From: Lachnoanaerobaculum sanguinis
GTDB taxonomy: Bacteria; Bacillota; Clostridia; Lachnospirales; Lachnospiraceae
Direction of reading: 5' to 3'
Assembly: GCF_033242365.1 (NCBI RefSeq)
Contig: NZ_BTHK01000004.1
Span: forward strand, 131,209-195,208
Length of the DNA: 64,000 nt
The position numbers and the translations under genes are program-made. The notes below the pieces were generated by a model. That model was not told the origin of the DNA, did not search any database, and saw only the letters and a program-made list of their open reading frames with translations. This document shows, one piece after another, positions 7,232 to 16,339 of this stretch; position 1 is the stretch's first letter; each line of letters opens with the position of its first letter.

Positions 7232-8770
7232 CTAAAATTTCATATTGTTGAGGTTTGCTTTAATATTTTCTTCTACATTACTGTAGCCTTGACTGATATT
7301 AGACAATATATCAGACATTGTGTTTATGCCGAATGACAAATTCTGTATTTTCTCTGCAAGATTACCTGTTTTATTTGCAAACTTACGGTTAAACCTCTGA
7401 TCATTATTAAATGCAGTAAAGTTTATCTTATTTACCAGTCCGTACAAAGAGCTTTTTATATTTTTTAAATCTCCGGTACCGCTACTTAATACATCCGTAT
7501 TCATAAAAACACTTTTTACACTTAATGCTGATGAACCCACATCTACATTACGGTAATTTACTTGCAAATCCCTTTCGTTTTCCGAAATTCTTTCATTTTC
7601 AGCTTTTAAAAGAGCATTTCTTAAGATTTTTGTCCTAGGATTACTTTCTGTTGCCGATATATTTTCATTTTCGACTTTTGAAGCAGCATTACATAAGATT
7701 TTCATCCTTTTTATGCCTTTTTCTATATCTTCAGAACTATATTTAGACTTGCCTAAATACCATTCAAATGTATCCCAAAATCCCGGATGGTTAGCAGCAT
7801 ATGTTCCTATATAATCACAAAAATATGCAGCTACTGCAGTAGCTACGGCTAGTGTAGTAGTGAAATGTGATATCATTAAAGCAATTTTTGAAATGTCTCC
7901 TAAATTGTCAATATTAAATGAATCTGCCATATTCGCTAAAGTCTCAAGAAGAATATTCCTGGTAGGTTGTTTTGTATCTCTGATCAATGAATTGAAAAAT
8001 CTGTCAAACTGCTTAGCTTTTTCACTCTGTTTCGTTTCATGCATTTTGAACGGCTCACCGGGTTTTAAATTATTAAAGTCCATAATGGCTGTAGCGCCAT
8101 GAGTATCGATAAAGCCGTTATGTGATAATTGTGCATAATACTTTTTGTGTCCGATTTGATTCATTATTGTGCCCACAATATCATTCTCTGTGTTGTTATT
8201 GTAGACCTTTAATCCGTTTTTCTCTATTCTGTCCCTATATTTTTCAAAAAACTTATCACTAAATCCCGGGGCATTAACTGTAAATGATTTTCTTATACTG
8301 TCGTCCATAATAGTCAAATATGTAGCATTATTGCCACCTTTTGAATGTCCCATGGCTACAATATCATTGTATTCCTTACCTTGGTTTTTGCGCCAGTCTT
8401 GATAGAACTTAAGCACTGATTCCTGTTGTCTTGATGATACTCCGTCACTTCCGTCACCATCCTTAGCAAGTCGTACATTATCTCCCCAGTCTTTGGCTGT
8501 ACTGCTGCCCCTACACACTACGAGAGCTTTCTTTGTACTAGGTTCTACCAATATTGCAGTGTATCCGCTGGCATGTCCATCCATCTGATGTGTTGCGGAT
8601 ATCTGCATTTTCATCAGTTCGCTGTCGCTCCTTATTGCTTTCAACACATTATCACTGTTATTATTCAAACTGTTGATCCAGTCTCCTACAGTCGTACCCA
8701 CCTTCATCGGTTTTTTTGATATTTCATATATCGCATGTTGTAATAACATATATCTTTGATCATCTGTCAT
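7232..8770 (-). CDS. TslA-like type VII lipase effector (lipase first, helical targeting domain last)
   Basis: 512 residues. Residues 1-235 form an alpha/beta-hydrolase (lipase, DUF2974-like) domain: strand ALVVCRGSS (82-90), nucleophile elbow G141-H-S143-K-G145-G, candidate acid D197 (NTENDIVG) and candidate His H224 (DTHGATAI). A hydrophobic stretch lies at about 295-325. Residues 400-512 are helical and end with Y496-SNV-E500, a YxxxE motif near the C-terminus. This order is the reverse of LXG toxins and matches staphylococcal TslA, a T7-secreted phospholipase A. Residues 357-376 and 381-400 form an imperfect internal repeat (KILxNAxxKxENExIS). No signal peptide. It sits inside the ESX operon upstream of six small ESX genes. 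Lipase class is strong; phospholipase activity and antibacterial target are inferred. Confidence 0.8.
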   Translation of the reverse strand: MTDDQRYMLLQHAIYEISKKPMKVGTTVGDWINSLNNNSDNVLKAIRSDSELMKMQISATHQMDGHASGYTAILVEPSTKKALVVCRGSSTAKDWGDNVRLAKDGDGSDGVSSRQQESVLKFYQDWRKNQGKEYNDIVAMGHSKGGNNATYLTIMDDSIRKSFTVNAPGFSDKFFEKYRDRIEKNGLKVYNNNTENDIVGTIMNQIGHKKYYAQLSHNGFIDTHGATAIMDFNNLKPGEPFKMHETKQSEKAKQFDRFFNSLIRDTKQPTRNILLETLANMADSFNIDNLGDISKIALMISHFTTTLAVATAVAAYFCDYIGTYAANHPGFWDTFEWYLGKSKYSSEDIEKGIKRMKILCNAASKVENENISATESNPRTKILRNALLKAENERISENERDLQVNYRNVDVGSSALSVKSVFMNTDVLSSGTGDLKNIKSSLYGLVNKINFTAFNNDQRFNRKFANKTGNLAEKIQNLSFGINTMSDILSNISQGYSNVEENIKANLNNMKF

Positions 8771-8903
8771 AATATCAACCCCTTAATTTTGATTTCTATA
8801 CTTTAAATGTGGAATAAACATTCTAATCTAAAAACTATAATAATATATTCCACTCCATTTGTAATATAAAGCTGATATACTGCCGCTTTTTTTGATAATC
8901 AAC

Positions 8904-9152
8904 CTATACAAGTACCAAATTGGCACTTGTTTCAATTCCTTGTTCCCCTAATTTTTTATTAGGATCCAATACTATCTCCTTATCTCTGTCACAAAGGGCA
9001 AAGTTGCCCTCTGCATAAGAACTTGTAAGTCCCTCTCGATTGTCAATCATCTCTATGATTTCAACCATGAGCAATTCAACTTTACTGTTCTCATCAAGCA
9101 TAAAATTATATGTTTTATCCAAACTTGGCACAAAAATATCTACTATTACCAT
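8904..9152 (-). CDS. esaB: YukD/EsaB ubiquitin-like ESX accessory protein
   Basis: 82 residues with a ubiquitin-like pattern: first beta hairpin VIVDIFVPSLDKTYNFMLDEN, a helix (VELLMVEIIEMI) and the end LGEQGIETSANLVLV, which resembles the final strand of YukD. EsaB/YukD is a cytosolic protein needed for or regulating T7SSb secretion. Its start overlaps the stop of the upstream 170-residue gene by 7 nt, showing tight coupling. The family call is based on size, fold pattern and place next to EssC. Confidence 0.8.
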   Translation of the reverse strand: MVIVDIFVPSLDKTYNFMLDENSKVELLMVEIIEMIDNREGLTSSYAEGNFALCDRDKEIVLDPNKKLGEQGIETSANLVLV

Positions 9153-9658
9153 TTTTCCTCCATATTATCACTACTTCTAATGAAATCTACAATATCACAA
9201 TCTGAGTTCAAATCAATTCTAATGTTTTTACATACTGTTCCATACCTTTTTGCACAGACAAAGTCTTTGTATTCCGTACAGTTCTTAAGATATTCCCTAA
9301 TATCTACGGTTTTTATTGATGCCAGCCTTATATAAAAGTCTAAAGCTTTGCTAATTTGTGCAATCGTTGTTATCTCTTTCGTTATATAAAGTGCAATATT
9401 CTGATAATTAGATGAATCCTCCACTTCCACTACTTCTATAGCATCCTTTATCGTATAAAAATCTTTCTTTATATTATCCGATACTATGAATTCATCTCCA
9501 TTTCTTAATATTAATCCTCTTTTCAAAAGCGAAAAAATACCTTCATTGTATTTTGATTGAGTTATCGCTTTACTACTTGTTGGAATATATATTTGACCGG
9601 CACCACATGCACACAGGAGTATTTTAAATTCACTTTCGCTAAAATAACTATAATTCAT
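9146..9658 (-). CDS. Unknown 170-residue protein of the ESX operon
   Basis: Not recognised. It is soluble with no signal peptide or membrane segment. The N-terminal third (FSESEFKILLCACG, then IFSLLKRGLILRNGDEFIVSD) reads like a winged-helix or small helical/beta unit; the rest is mixed helix and strand with five cysteines overall. It overlaps the LytTR gene by 11 nt and yukD by 7 nt, so it is made with them. Possible roles are a secretion chaperone or a DNA-binding cofactor of the regulator; neither is proven. Confidence 0.75.
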   Translation of the reverse strand: MNYSYFSESEFKILLCACGAGQIYIPTSSKAITQSKYNEGIFSLLKRGLILRNGDEFIVSDNIKKDFYTIKDAIEVVEVEDSSNYQNIALYITKEITTIAQISKALDFYIRLASIKTVDIREYLKNCTEYKDFVCAKRYGTVCKNIRIDLNSDCDIVDFIRSSDNMEEKW

Positions 9659-10370
9659 TCTTGGCTCCTTTAAACTTATCTCTAAATTCAGTCCTATACC
9701 CTCTTGATAGAGGTATTGTTATATCAGCTTCAAGTAATATTTCTCCCTTTGATACTTTTACAGAACATGTCTTATCAATATTTACTATAAACCCGTTATG
9801 ACACCTAACAAAATTTTGGGGCAATTCCAAGATGAGTTTTGTAAGTGTTCCGTAAAATCCATACTCCTCATTCAAAGTCCTTGCAAAAATCTTTTTTTCT
9901 CTTGCTTCAAAATAAAGTATTTCATCTATAGGAACTCTTGTGATACCCTCTTGGCAGCGCATAGCAAATAACTCGCAATCATTTTTTCTCTTTTCATATC
10001 CGAATAGAAGTAAATCCATAATTCTATCTTTAATTTTACTATGCTCACATGGTCTAACTACCAATGAATCCGCCTTAATACCGGGCATCAGATAATACAT
10101 CGGTGATGTCTTATCTGATGCCAATAACATAAGTATAGCTTTTGAACATTCAGACCTATATCTTGCAAGATATTCTATCTTCCCTTCAACCTCAAAAATC
10201 AGAATATCTATCGTATGTCTGTTCTCTATCAGTTTTTCAAAGTCATTACAAGATTTGATTTTTATTATTTTCCATTCATTATCAAATCTTACAGCAGCTA
10301 TACGTCTGATAATATTTTCAATTTCATCGGATTCACTTACATCAGAATCAACAATGACAACCGAAACCAT
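9648..10370 (-). CDS. LytTR response regulator with degenerate receiver
   Basis: 240 residues. Residues 1-120 have a receiver-like fold (VSVVIVDSDVSESDE with the acidic pocket), but the strand that should end in the phospho-acceptor Asp reads DILIFEVEG, placing Glu60 there. The usual late Lys lies in an altered context (LVVRPCEH). Residues 135-235 are a LytTR DNA-binding domain (ILYFEAREKKIFARTL, FVRCHNGFIVNIDK, IPLSRGYRTEF). No histidine kinase is adjacent. It may be a constitutive or ligand-tuned regulator of the operon; Glu at that site often mimics phosphorylation. Confidence 0.88.
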   Translation of the reverse strand: MVSVVIVDSDVSESDEIENIIRRIAAVRFDNEWKIIKIKSCNDFEKLIENRHTIDILIFEVEGKIEYLARYRSECSKAILMLLASDKTSPMYYLMPGIKADSLVVRPCEHSKIKDRIMDLLLFGYEKRKNDCELFAMRCQEGITRVPIDEILYFEAREKKIFARTLNEEYGFYGTLTKLILELPQNFVRCHNGFIVNIDKTCSVKVSKGEILLEADITIPLSRGYRTEFRDKFKGAKNEL

Positions 10371-10382
10371 ATTTCACCCCAA

Positions 10383-13300
10383 CTAGCCTATATATTCCGC
10401 TTTTGGTACAACTACAATACCGGCTGACTTGGAAAAATCAGTCTTGGTTGTAAACCCTACACCTGATCTAAGTTCTCCTGAAATTTCATTAATCGGTAGT
10501 CCGTTCATGCTGTATTTGCCGTAGTCTACGACTTTACCTCCAAACTGCATTCCTATAACATCTTTAAGTGTTAATATAGTTGTACCGTCATCTTTCATTA
10601 AAGTCCTGTCGGATCTGATTGCTTCAAATAGGCTTCTGGCTCTTTGTCCCAAATCTACCAAATCTGTTTCAGTATTTTCTACTATCCAAAACAAATTTCT
10701 TGCACAGTATATACTTGCTATTTTTGTAAGTGACTTAACCCAGTTTGCTTTGTTTATAGCATCTCTTGATATAACTTTTTCTATCATATTATTCAGCATT
10801 GCGTCTGTCACTTCTTCCATATCAGGATTTGATGCCTTCTTTTCATTATATTCAAGTCTTTTTTGCTTTTTGACTTCAATAATCTTTTTATCTTCCGCTT
10901 CACATATACTGTTGATTCCTTTTACAAAATCTTTCAAGTTCCTGATGCACCAAAATACTTTTTTGATTTTATTTTTCTCAAATATATAGTCGTAAAGCAA
11001 ATCTGCATCCTTAGGATTTTCGGTATCGATATTATTATCGGCTATAAATTTTAATATTCTATCTCTATAAGGTACTACCAACTTCATATATGAGCTTATC
11101 ATCTCATCAACTGCATCACTTGGATTATCCACAAGCTTTGCGCCTATATTCACAGCTAACCTGTCAGATTTCTTTTCAAAATCAAATATGAATACATCAC
11201 CGAGCTTTGCCGCCATTGATACCGCTACATTGAAGCCGTTATCAGCCTCATCTAAATTGCTGCCCATAAATACATACTTATATACTCTGCGAAGATTTAT
11301 ACCTGCTATCTCATGTGCAATATCATCCGTATATCCTACAGGTATAAAATCACCCTTTTCCATACTTTTAGCCACATTACTTATATCGGCAAACTCGGCT
11401 AAAGTTTTAGGCAGTTCCCCTGTAATTCGTCTTTTCTTTATTCCCCTATCTTTAAGTTCATCTGATTCAACACTACCGTTTAACTCCCTGCATCTTGACT
11501 TTATCTTTTCGCTGATATCATCAATATTGCCATACGGCACAGCAGTCTGGAACTCCATTGTCCTGTCACCTAATTTGCAAAGTCCTCTTCCTTTTACATT
11601 TTCATCCGGCAGTATATCCGGATTCTTTATTCTCATGGAACATACATAGTCAAATTTATCATTCTGTACCAAACTTATTACATTTCTGAAGTATTCTGAC
11701 ATCGCAGAATTAAATCCCTCAAAATCATTTTTTACTACTGAAACAACCACATATACTCCCAGATTCATTCCTCTCTGAAGTATCTTCAATATATTTGTTT
11801 TAGAATTCGGTACATCCTTTATAAAGTCATTAGCATTATCTATCAAAACTATTATTGAAGGTAACTTATCCTCAGGGTTATGCTTATTGTACTGTTCAAA
11901 GTTTTCACCTTCAAACATTTCATCTCGCATTTCCATCTCTCTGACAATATCAACAAGCAGACTCTCTTTAAGATTTGTATCACTGTCTCTTTTAATCAAC
12001 TTGTCTATATGCGGTGCATCCGCAAACCATGCCAAGGAATCGTTGCTGTATGATGCTATATAAAGTCTGACATCTTCCGGCGAGACAGTACTTATCAAAG
12101 AGTAGATATAAGTACACATAAATGTAGTCTTTCCGGTAGAAACACCACCATACAATAGAGTATTTCCACTCTTCTCAACATCGACTACCAAAGGATATTG
12201 TCCCTGATTCTCTATATCATCCACAAGTCCGACCATTACTCCCAGTCCGTTTTTGTCCTTATAACTTACTCCGTCAAATACAGACTCTTTATAACCCGGT
12301 AAATCGTCAAGTTCAAGCATCTCAGGTAATAGCGGCATCCATAGGCTGAAATCTCTGTTATACCCGTTTTCTGCAGCTGTATTTGCCAAATAGTCTACTA
12401 CCGCTTCCAACTGACTGTGCTTTGCCATATCAGGTAATTTCACACCGGTCAAACTTGCCACTGCAATCAAATCCCTTGCAATATTTGTACTACCGCCTCT
12501 CATACTCGCTACATTCTTATATAAATCTATAAGATTCAGCATCTTTTTCTCATTATATGTATTTCTTTCATATATGATATTCTCGGCGGTAATCAAATCA
12601 AAAATACTGTCCATTAATACTGTACTGTTTTGTACGTCGGTATTAACTTCTTCAAGTTTCAACCCTAGATTTGCTAAAGATCTGTCAACAATATTCACTA
12701 ATGAATCAATCCAACGCTCTGCCTGCGCTTCAGCTCTCTTTCTTTTCTTAACGGAACCGACAATAATAGGCTTACCACTCTCTGAAAGCATTTTTGCAAT
12801 CTCCAGATTATCATCCGTCTCCATATCGTCATACTCCGCCCCGCTCCATGCAGTTTGGAATAAATCAAATACTTCATCACTACCTACTTGTAGGTAGCCT
12901 CTACCGGACTGAGTTATAAAGGCCGCATCACTTCTTCCAAGCACCTCTGAGCTGTCCGCTTTGCTCTGCACTCTAAGACAAACCTTAAACTTGGTATTAC
13001 TTCTTATATCCTCACTTACAACTCCGCTAGGTCTTTGTGTAGCAAGTATAAGATGTACTCCAAGGCTTCTTCCTACCTGTGATACGCTTACTATCTCCTG
13101 CATAAAATCAGGCTGTTCTTTCTTCAGCTGTGCAAACTCGTCAATGACTATTATAAGATGTGGTACCGGAACTTTAGCCTCGCCGTTTTTATACAGTTTT
13201 GTATACTTATCTATATTGTTGACACCATATTCATTGAAAATTTTCTGTCTTCTTACATTTTCACTCTTTATAGATACCAAGGCTCTTCTTACCTGATTTC

Positions 13301-15608
13301 CGGAAAGATTTGATATTTGATTGATCATATGTGGCAACTTGTCGAAAAGGTTTGCCATTCCTCCGCCTTTATAATCAATAACGAAAAATCCGATATCATC
13401 CGGACTGAAATTAAGTGAAAGTGAAAGCATATATGTCTGTAATGTCTCACTCTTTCCTGCACCTGTAGTACCTGCCAACAGACCGTGAGGACCATGATAT
13501 TTCTCATTTATGTCAAGATACATATCTTGACATCCACTTTTTTGTCCTATCAAAGCTCTCATGCTTTCATATGTTCTTCCCTTTTTCCACCTGTCTATAG
13601 CTTTAAGTTCTTCCGGCTTCTTTACATTATACATTTCAAAAAATGTAAGCATTGACGGAACTTCACCGTCTACACCGGCTTCTTCAAGGCGAACCTTTGA
13701 AAGCTGTCTCGCAAACTCCAACAGGTCATAGTCATATACCTTGTCAAACCTTACATCTACTCGCTTATCTATTTTTTGTACATCATATATTCCTGAGTAA
13801 TTCGTAGTATTCTCAATAATATACTCACATTCATTAGGAAGATCATCATAATTCTCCACCATCAATACTGATGTGATTCCACACTTAAGCAATGGATCAT
13901 AAATATATTTTGCTATAATCTCATCTTCTAAGAGCTTACTGTTTTCAATAAATATAATATAATGTGGCTTCAAACTTATATTTTCTTCTTCCACATCATT
14001 ATTTTCAATCCTTCCTCGCAAAACCCTGGCTATCTCATAGCAAACTTCTCCTGCTGTATTTTTATTGCCTGCTATGAATCTTGTACTTCTGTCATCAGAC
14101 CAGCTATGTGGCAACCATTTTGCAAATTCCCACTTATCCTTATCTATTTCTTTACTGTCATCATACAAAAAGACTGTTTTAACATCAAAATAACTGTTTG
14201 CAGATACTATCTGTGCAACAAGATTATTCATTATTTGAAAGCACCCTGTCTTTCTCTCTCCTCCGATGACACCGATAAGCTTATTGTTTAAAAGATCTAC
14301 ACATATCGGAACATCTCTCAGTTTGCTATACTCATGTCTTATACCTCTTGCCTTTTCTTCAAGTTCATCATAATCCAAACTGAACTTTTCCTTAGGTACA
14401 ACTATTTCAGCCTGAAAATCCACTTCTCCTATTCCGACTCTATGGCTTAGAAAATCTGTATGTCGATTATTTCTGTTCCAAAGTTTACCACTTGCTTCTA
14501 TATCTAAAGGAGCAAAATAAGAGTATATCTCCTCCAATGCTTTTGTATTTTTATTATACTTATCTACTACTTCTTCACGCGCTTTATTCAGATAATCTCC
14601 ATACTTTCTAACTCTTTTTTCATTGTACTCTTTATCCATTTTCTTTGCATGACTCATATTTGTAAGCGCCCAAATAGTGCCTATTACGGCCGAACCCACA
14701 GATGTTATAATTCCGGTGTACATAAACGCACTGTTTCCACCTCTGGAAAAACTCATCAAAGTGGTTCCAAGCACCATAGGAATCATCATTGTCAGTGGTT
14801 GACCTATAACCATGTATAATGGTCTCTTTTCTGTTCTTCTCTCATCAGGAGGTCCTTCTATCTCAATAGGTTCGGTATCTATTTCCGGAATAAATCTTGG
14901 CGATCTGTGAAAAAGCTTATTATCTTCGCTCTTCACATTTACTTTTGCTACATAATCTCTCACATCTACTTTTACAAGATTGTTTGATATAACGGCATCG
15001 TTCTTATTTCTTATTGCAAGGAAGTCTTTCATATAGATAAGTCTTAATCCGTAAATATCTATGCAGTCTCCGAATATAAGTACACACTCGGCATCATCTG
15101 CCTTTCCGTATTCTTTTATTCTGTGACCGTTTATAAATGTACCGTTCTTTGATTTATCTCTTAATACAAATTCGTTGCCTCGCCTGTATATACTGGCATG
15201 AAATTTTCCCACAAGCTTCATTCCGTCATAAGATATATCATTAGACCTATCTCGACCTATACTTATTTGATTCAATGTACTTATATCATACTTTTCTGTC
15301 TGTAATGCGTCGTTTGATACCTCACTTACAATTAATTCAAGTTGATAGTTTGACGAAAATACTATTGTCTTTCTGTCTCCGTTTTTGAGCTTATAGACCT
15401 CGCTCTCTTCGCAGTCTGATTCTATTGTATAGTATTCCGACCTTTCAATGCTCCACTTTCTGTCCACTACCTCCAGATTCAGACTGATATCATCTCCTAT
15501 TTCAAATAATGCACCTTCAATTACAATACTGTAATCAGTATTATCCATAGAAGGTAAGAGATATTCTTTAAATGCAGATATTCCATAAACTGTTAAAACT
15601 AAGTTCAT
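10383..15608 (-). CDS. essC: EssC/YukBA-type ESX ATPase with N-terminal FHA domain
   Basis: 1741 residues, the motor of type VII secretion. An N-terminal beta region (1-105) resembles a degenerate first FHA unit; a full FHA domain follows (SIGRD 116-120, H137, NGTFIN 155-160). Two membrane segments lie at about 268-290 and 294-316. FtsK/SpoIIIE domain 1 has Walker A GTTGAGKS (713-720) and Walker B LIIVIDEF (818-825). Domain 2 has a Walker A-like GGVSTGKT (1154-1161). The third domain (from about 1440) shows no Walker A (YVFMGSNLDEADNG), as is common in EssC where the last module is a substrate-binding pseudo-ATPase. It is in operon with PP2C, vWA-FHA and kinase genes. The intact FHA suggests control by threonine phosphorylation. 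Confidence 0.95.
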   Translation of the reverse strand: MNLVLTVYGISAFKEYLLPSMDNTDYSIVIEGALFEIGDDISLNLEVVDRKWSIERSEYYTIESDCEESEVYKLKNGDRKTIVFSSNYQLELIVSEVSNDALQTEKYDISTLNQISIGRDRSNDISYDGMKLVGKFHASIYRRGNEFVLRDKSKNGTFINGHRIKEYGKADDAECVLIFGDCIDIYGLRLIYMKDFLAIRNKNDAVISNNLVKVDVRDYVAKVNVKSEDNKLFHRSPRFIPEIDTEPIEIEGPPDERRTEKRPLYMVIGQPLTMMIPMVLGTTLMSFSRGGNSAFMYTGIITSVGSAVIGTIWALTNMSHAKKMDKEYNEKRVRKYGDYLNKAREEVVDKYNKNTKALEEIYSYFAPLDIEASGKLWNRNNRHTDFLSHRVGIGEVDFQAEIVVPKEKFSLDYDELEEKARGIRHEYSKLRDVPICVDLLNNKLIGVIGGERKTGCFQIMNNLVAQIVSANSYFDVKTVFLYDDSKEIDKDKWEFAKWLPHSWSDDRSTRFIAGNKNTAGEVCYEIARVLRGRIENNDVEEENISLKPHYIIFIENSKLLEDEIIAKYIYDPLLKCGITSVLMVENYDDLPNECEYIIENTTNYSGIYDVQKIDKRVDVRFDKVYDYDLLEFARQLSKVRLEEAGVDGEVPSMLTFFEMYNVKKPEELKAIDRWKKGRTYESMRALIGQKSGCQDMYLDINEKYHGPHGLLAGTTGAGKSETLQTYMLSLSLNFSPDDIGFFVIDYKGGGMANLFDKLPHMINQISNLSGNQVRRALVSIKSENVRRQKIFNEYGVNNIDKYTKLYKNGEAKVPVPHLIIVIDEFAQLKKEQPDFMQEIVSVSQVGRSLGVHLILATQRPSGVVSEDIRSNTKFKVCLRVQSKADSSEVLGRSDAAFITQSGRGYLQVGSDEVFDLFQTAWSGAEYDDMETDDNLEIAKMLSESGKPIIVGSVKKRKRAEAQAERWIDSLVNIVDRSLANLGLKLEEVNTDVQNSTVLMDSIFDLITAENIIYERNTYNEKKMLNLIDLYKNVASMRGGSTNIARDLIAVASLTGVKLPDMAKHSQLEAVVDYLANTAAENGYNRDFSLWMPLLPEMLELDDLPGYKESVFDGVSYKDKNGLGVMVGLVDDIENQGQYPLVVDVEKSGNTLLYGGVSTGKTTFMCTYIYSLISTVSPEDVRLYIASYSNDSLAWFADAPHIDKLIKRDSDTNLKESLLVDIVREMEMRDEMFEGENFEQYNKHNPEDKLPSIIVLIDNANDFIKDVPNSKTNILKILQRGMNLGVYVVVSVVKNDFEGFNSAMSEYFRNVISLVQNDKFDYVCSMRIKNPDILPDENVKGRGLCKLGDRTMEFQTAVPYGNIDDISEKIKSRCRELNGSVESDELKDRGIKKRRITGELPKTLAEFADISNVAKSMEKGDFIPVGYTDDIAHEIAGINLRRVYKYVFMGSNLDEADNGFNVAVSMAAKLGDVFIFDFEKKSDRLAVNIGAKLVDNPSDAVDEMISSYMKLVVPYRDRILKFIADNNIDTENPKDADLLYDYIFEKNKIKKVFWCIRNLKDFVKGINSICEAEDKKIIEVKKQKRLEYNEKKASNPDMEEVTDAMLNNMIEKVISRDAINKANWVKSLTKIASIYCARNLFWIVENTETDLVDLGQRARSLFEAIRSDRTLMKDDGTTILTLKDVIGMQFGGKVVDYGKYSMNGLPINEISGELRSGVGFTTKTDFSKSAGIVVVPKAEYIG

Positions 15609-15646
15609 TATGCACTCCTTTATATAATTTACTTAAAATTTTTATA

Positions 15647-16339
15647 CTATTTGATAGCAGTCACGGCAATCAGTGACAGATTGTCTCCGGCACCGTTCTT
15701 ATATGCTTCATTCTTTAAATTTTCACATGCCTTCTGTACTTTTTCATATACAAAGCTCAATCTTGCAGCATCGGATATTGACTCTTTTTCCACATACTTA
15801 TATATTCCATCACTCATAAGTAAAAATGCCGCCTTTCCGTCATAATCTAAGTATGTGGTATTAAGCATCGGAGTAGAAAAGAATCCTATCGCATTCGTTA
15901 TCTTGCTGTCTTTCTCATCCTCTACATCATCTTTAGTCAATGCTGTAAATGTCCTCGACTTTCCGTTCATCATATAACATCTACTGTCACCTGCCCATAT
16001 TACTGCACATTGCCCAATGCTTATAACCAATACAACAACTGTAGCACCACACTCGTTGCCGTATTCTGAAAGTATCTCCTCATGACATTCTGTTAACTTT
16101 TCCTTTATAATGGCTACAATTTCTTTTATATCACTGATTTCATTGCTATTTACAGTACTCCATGCAATTTCCATTTTTTTACATACTTTAGATGAAGCCA
16201 CTTCACCGCTTTTCATACCTCCAACTCCGTCAGAAACCACAAATATTCCTGTTTTACCGTTATCATCGTAAAAAATAGCATCCTGATTTATATTCTTTTT
16301 GCTGTTACCAATTTCACTGAAACCATAGCTTGAAATCAT
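15647..16339 (-). CDS. PP2C-family Ser/Thr protein phosphatase
   Basis: A 230-residue cytosolic PP2C with the family's metal-binding motifs: NQDA (D20), VSDGVGGMKSGEVAS (D37-G38), WAGDSR, MSDGIYK and GDNLSLI near the end. Its start overlaps the stop of the vWA-FHA gene by 4 nt (ATGA), so translation is coupled. It most likely reverses phosphorylation made by the operon's receptor kinase on FHA-recognised sites. Confidence 0.93.
   Translation of the reverse strand: MISSYGFSEIGNSKKNINQDAIFYDDNGKTGIFVVSDGVGGMKSGEVASSKVCKKMEIAWSTVNSNEISDIKEIVAIIKEKLTECHEEILSEYGNECGATVVVLVISIGQCAVIWAGDSRCYMMNGKSRTFTALTKDDVEDEKDSKITNAIGFFSTPMLNTTYLDYDGKAAFLLMSDGIYKYVEKESISDAARLSFVYEKVQKACENLKNEAYKNGAGDNLSLIAVTAIK

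Noticed and set aside
7860..8102. 80-codon plus-strand frame inside the lipase gene
   Set aside because: Shadow of the lipase gene; no start context.
12574..12897. 107-codon frame on the plus strand inside the EssC gene
   Set aside because: Antiparallel shadow of a strongly coding frame; no ribosome site and low-complexity hydrophobic product.
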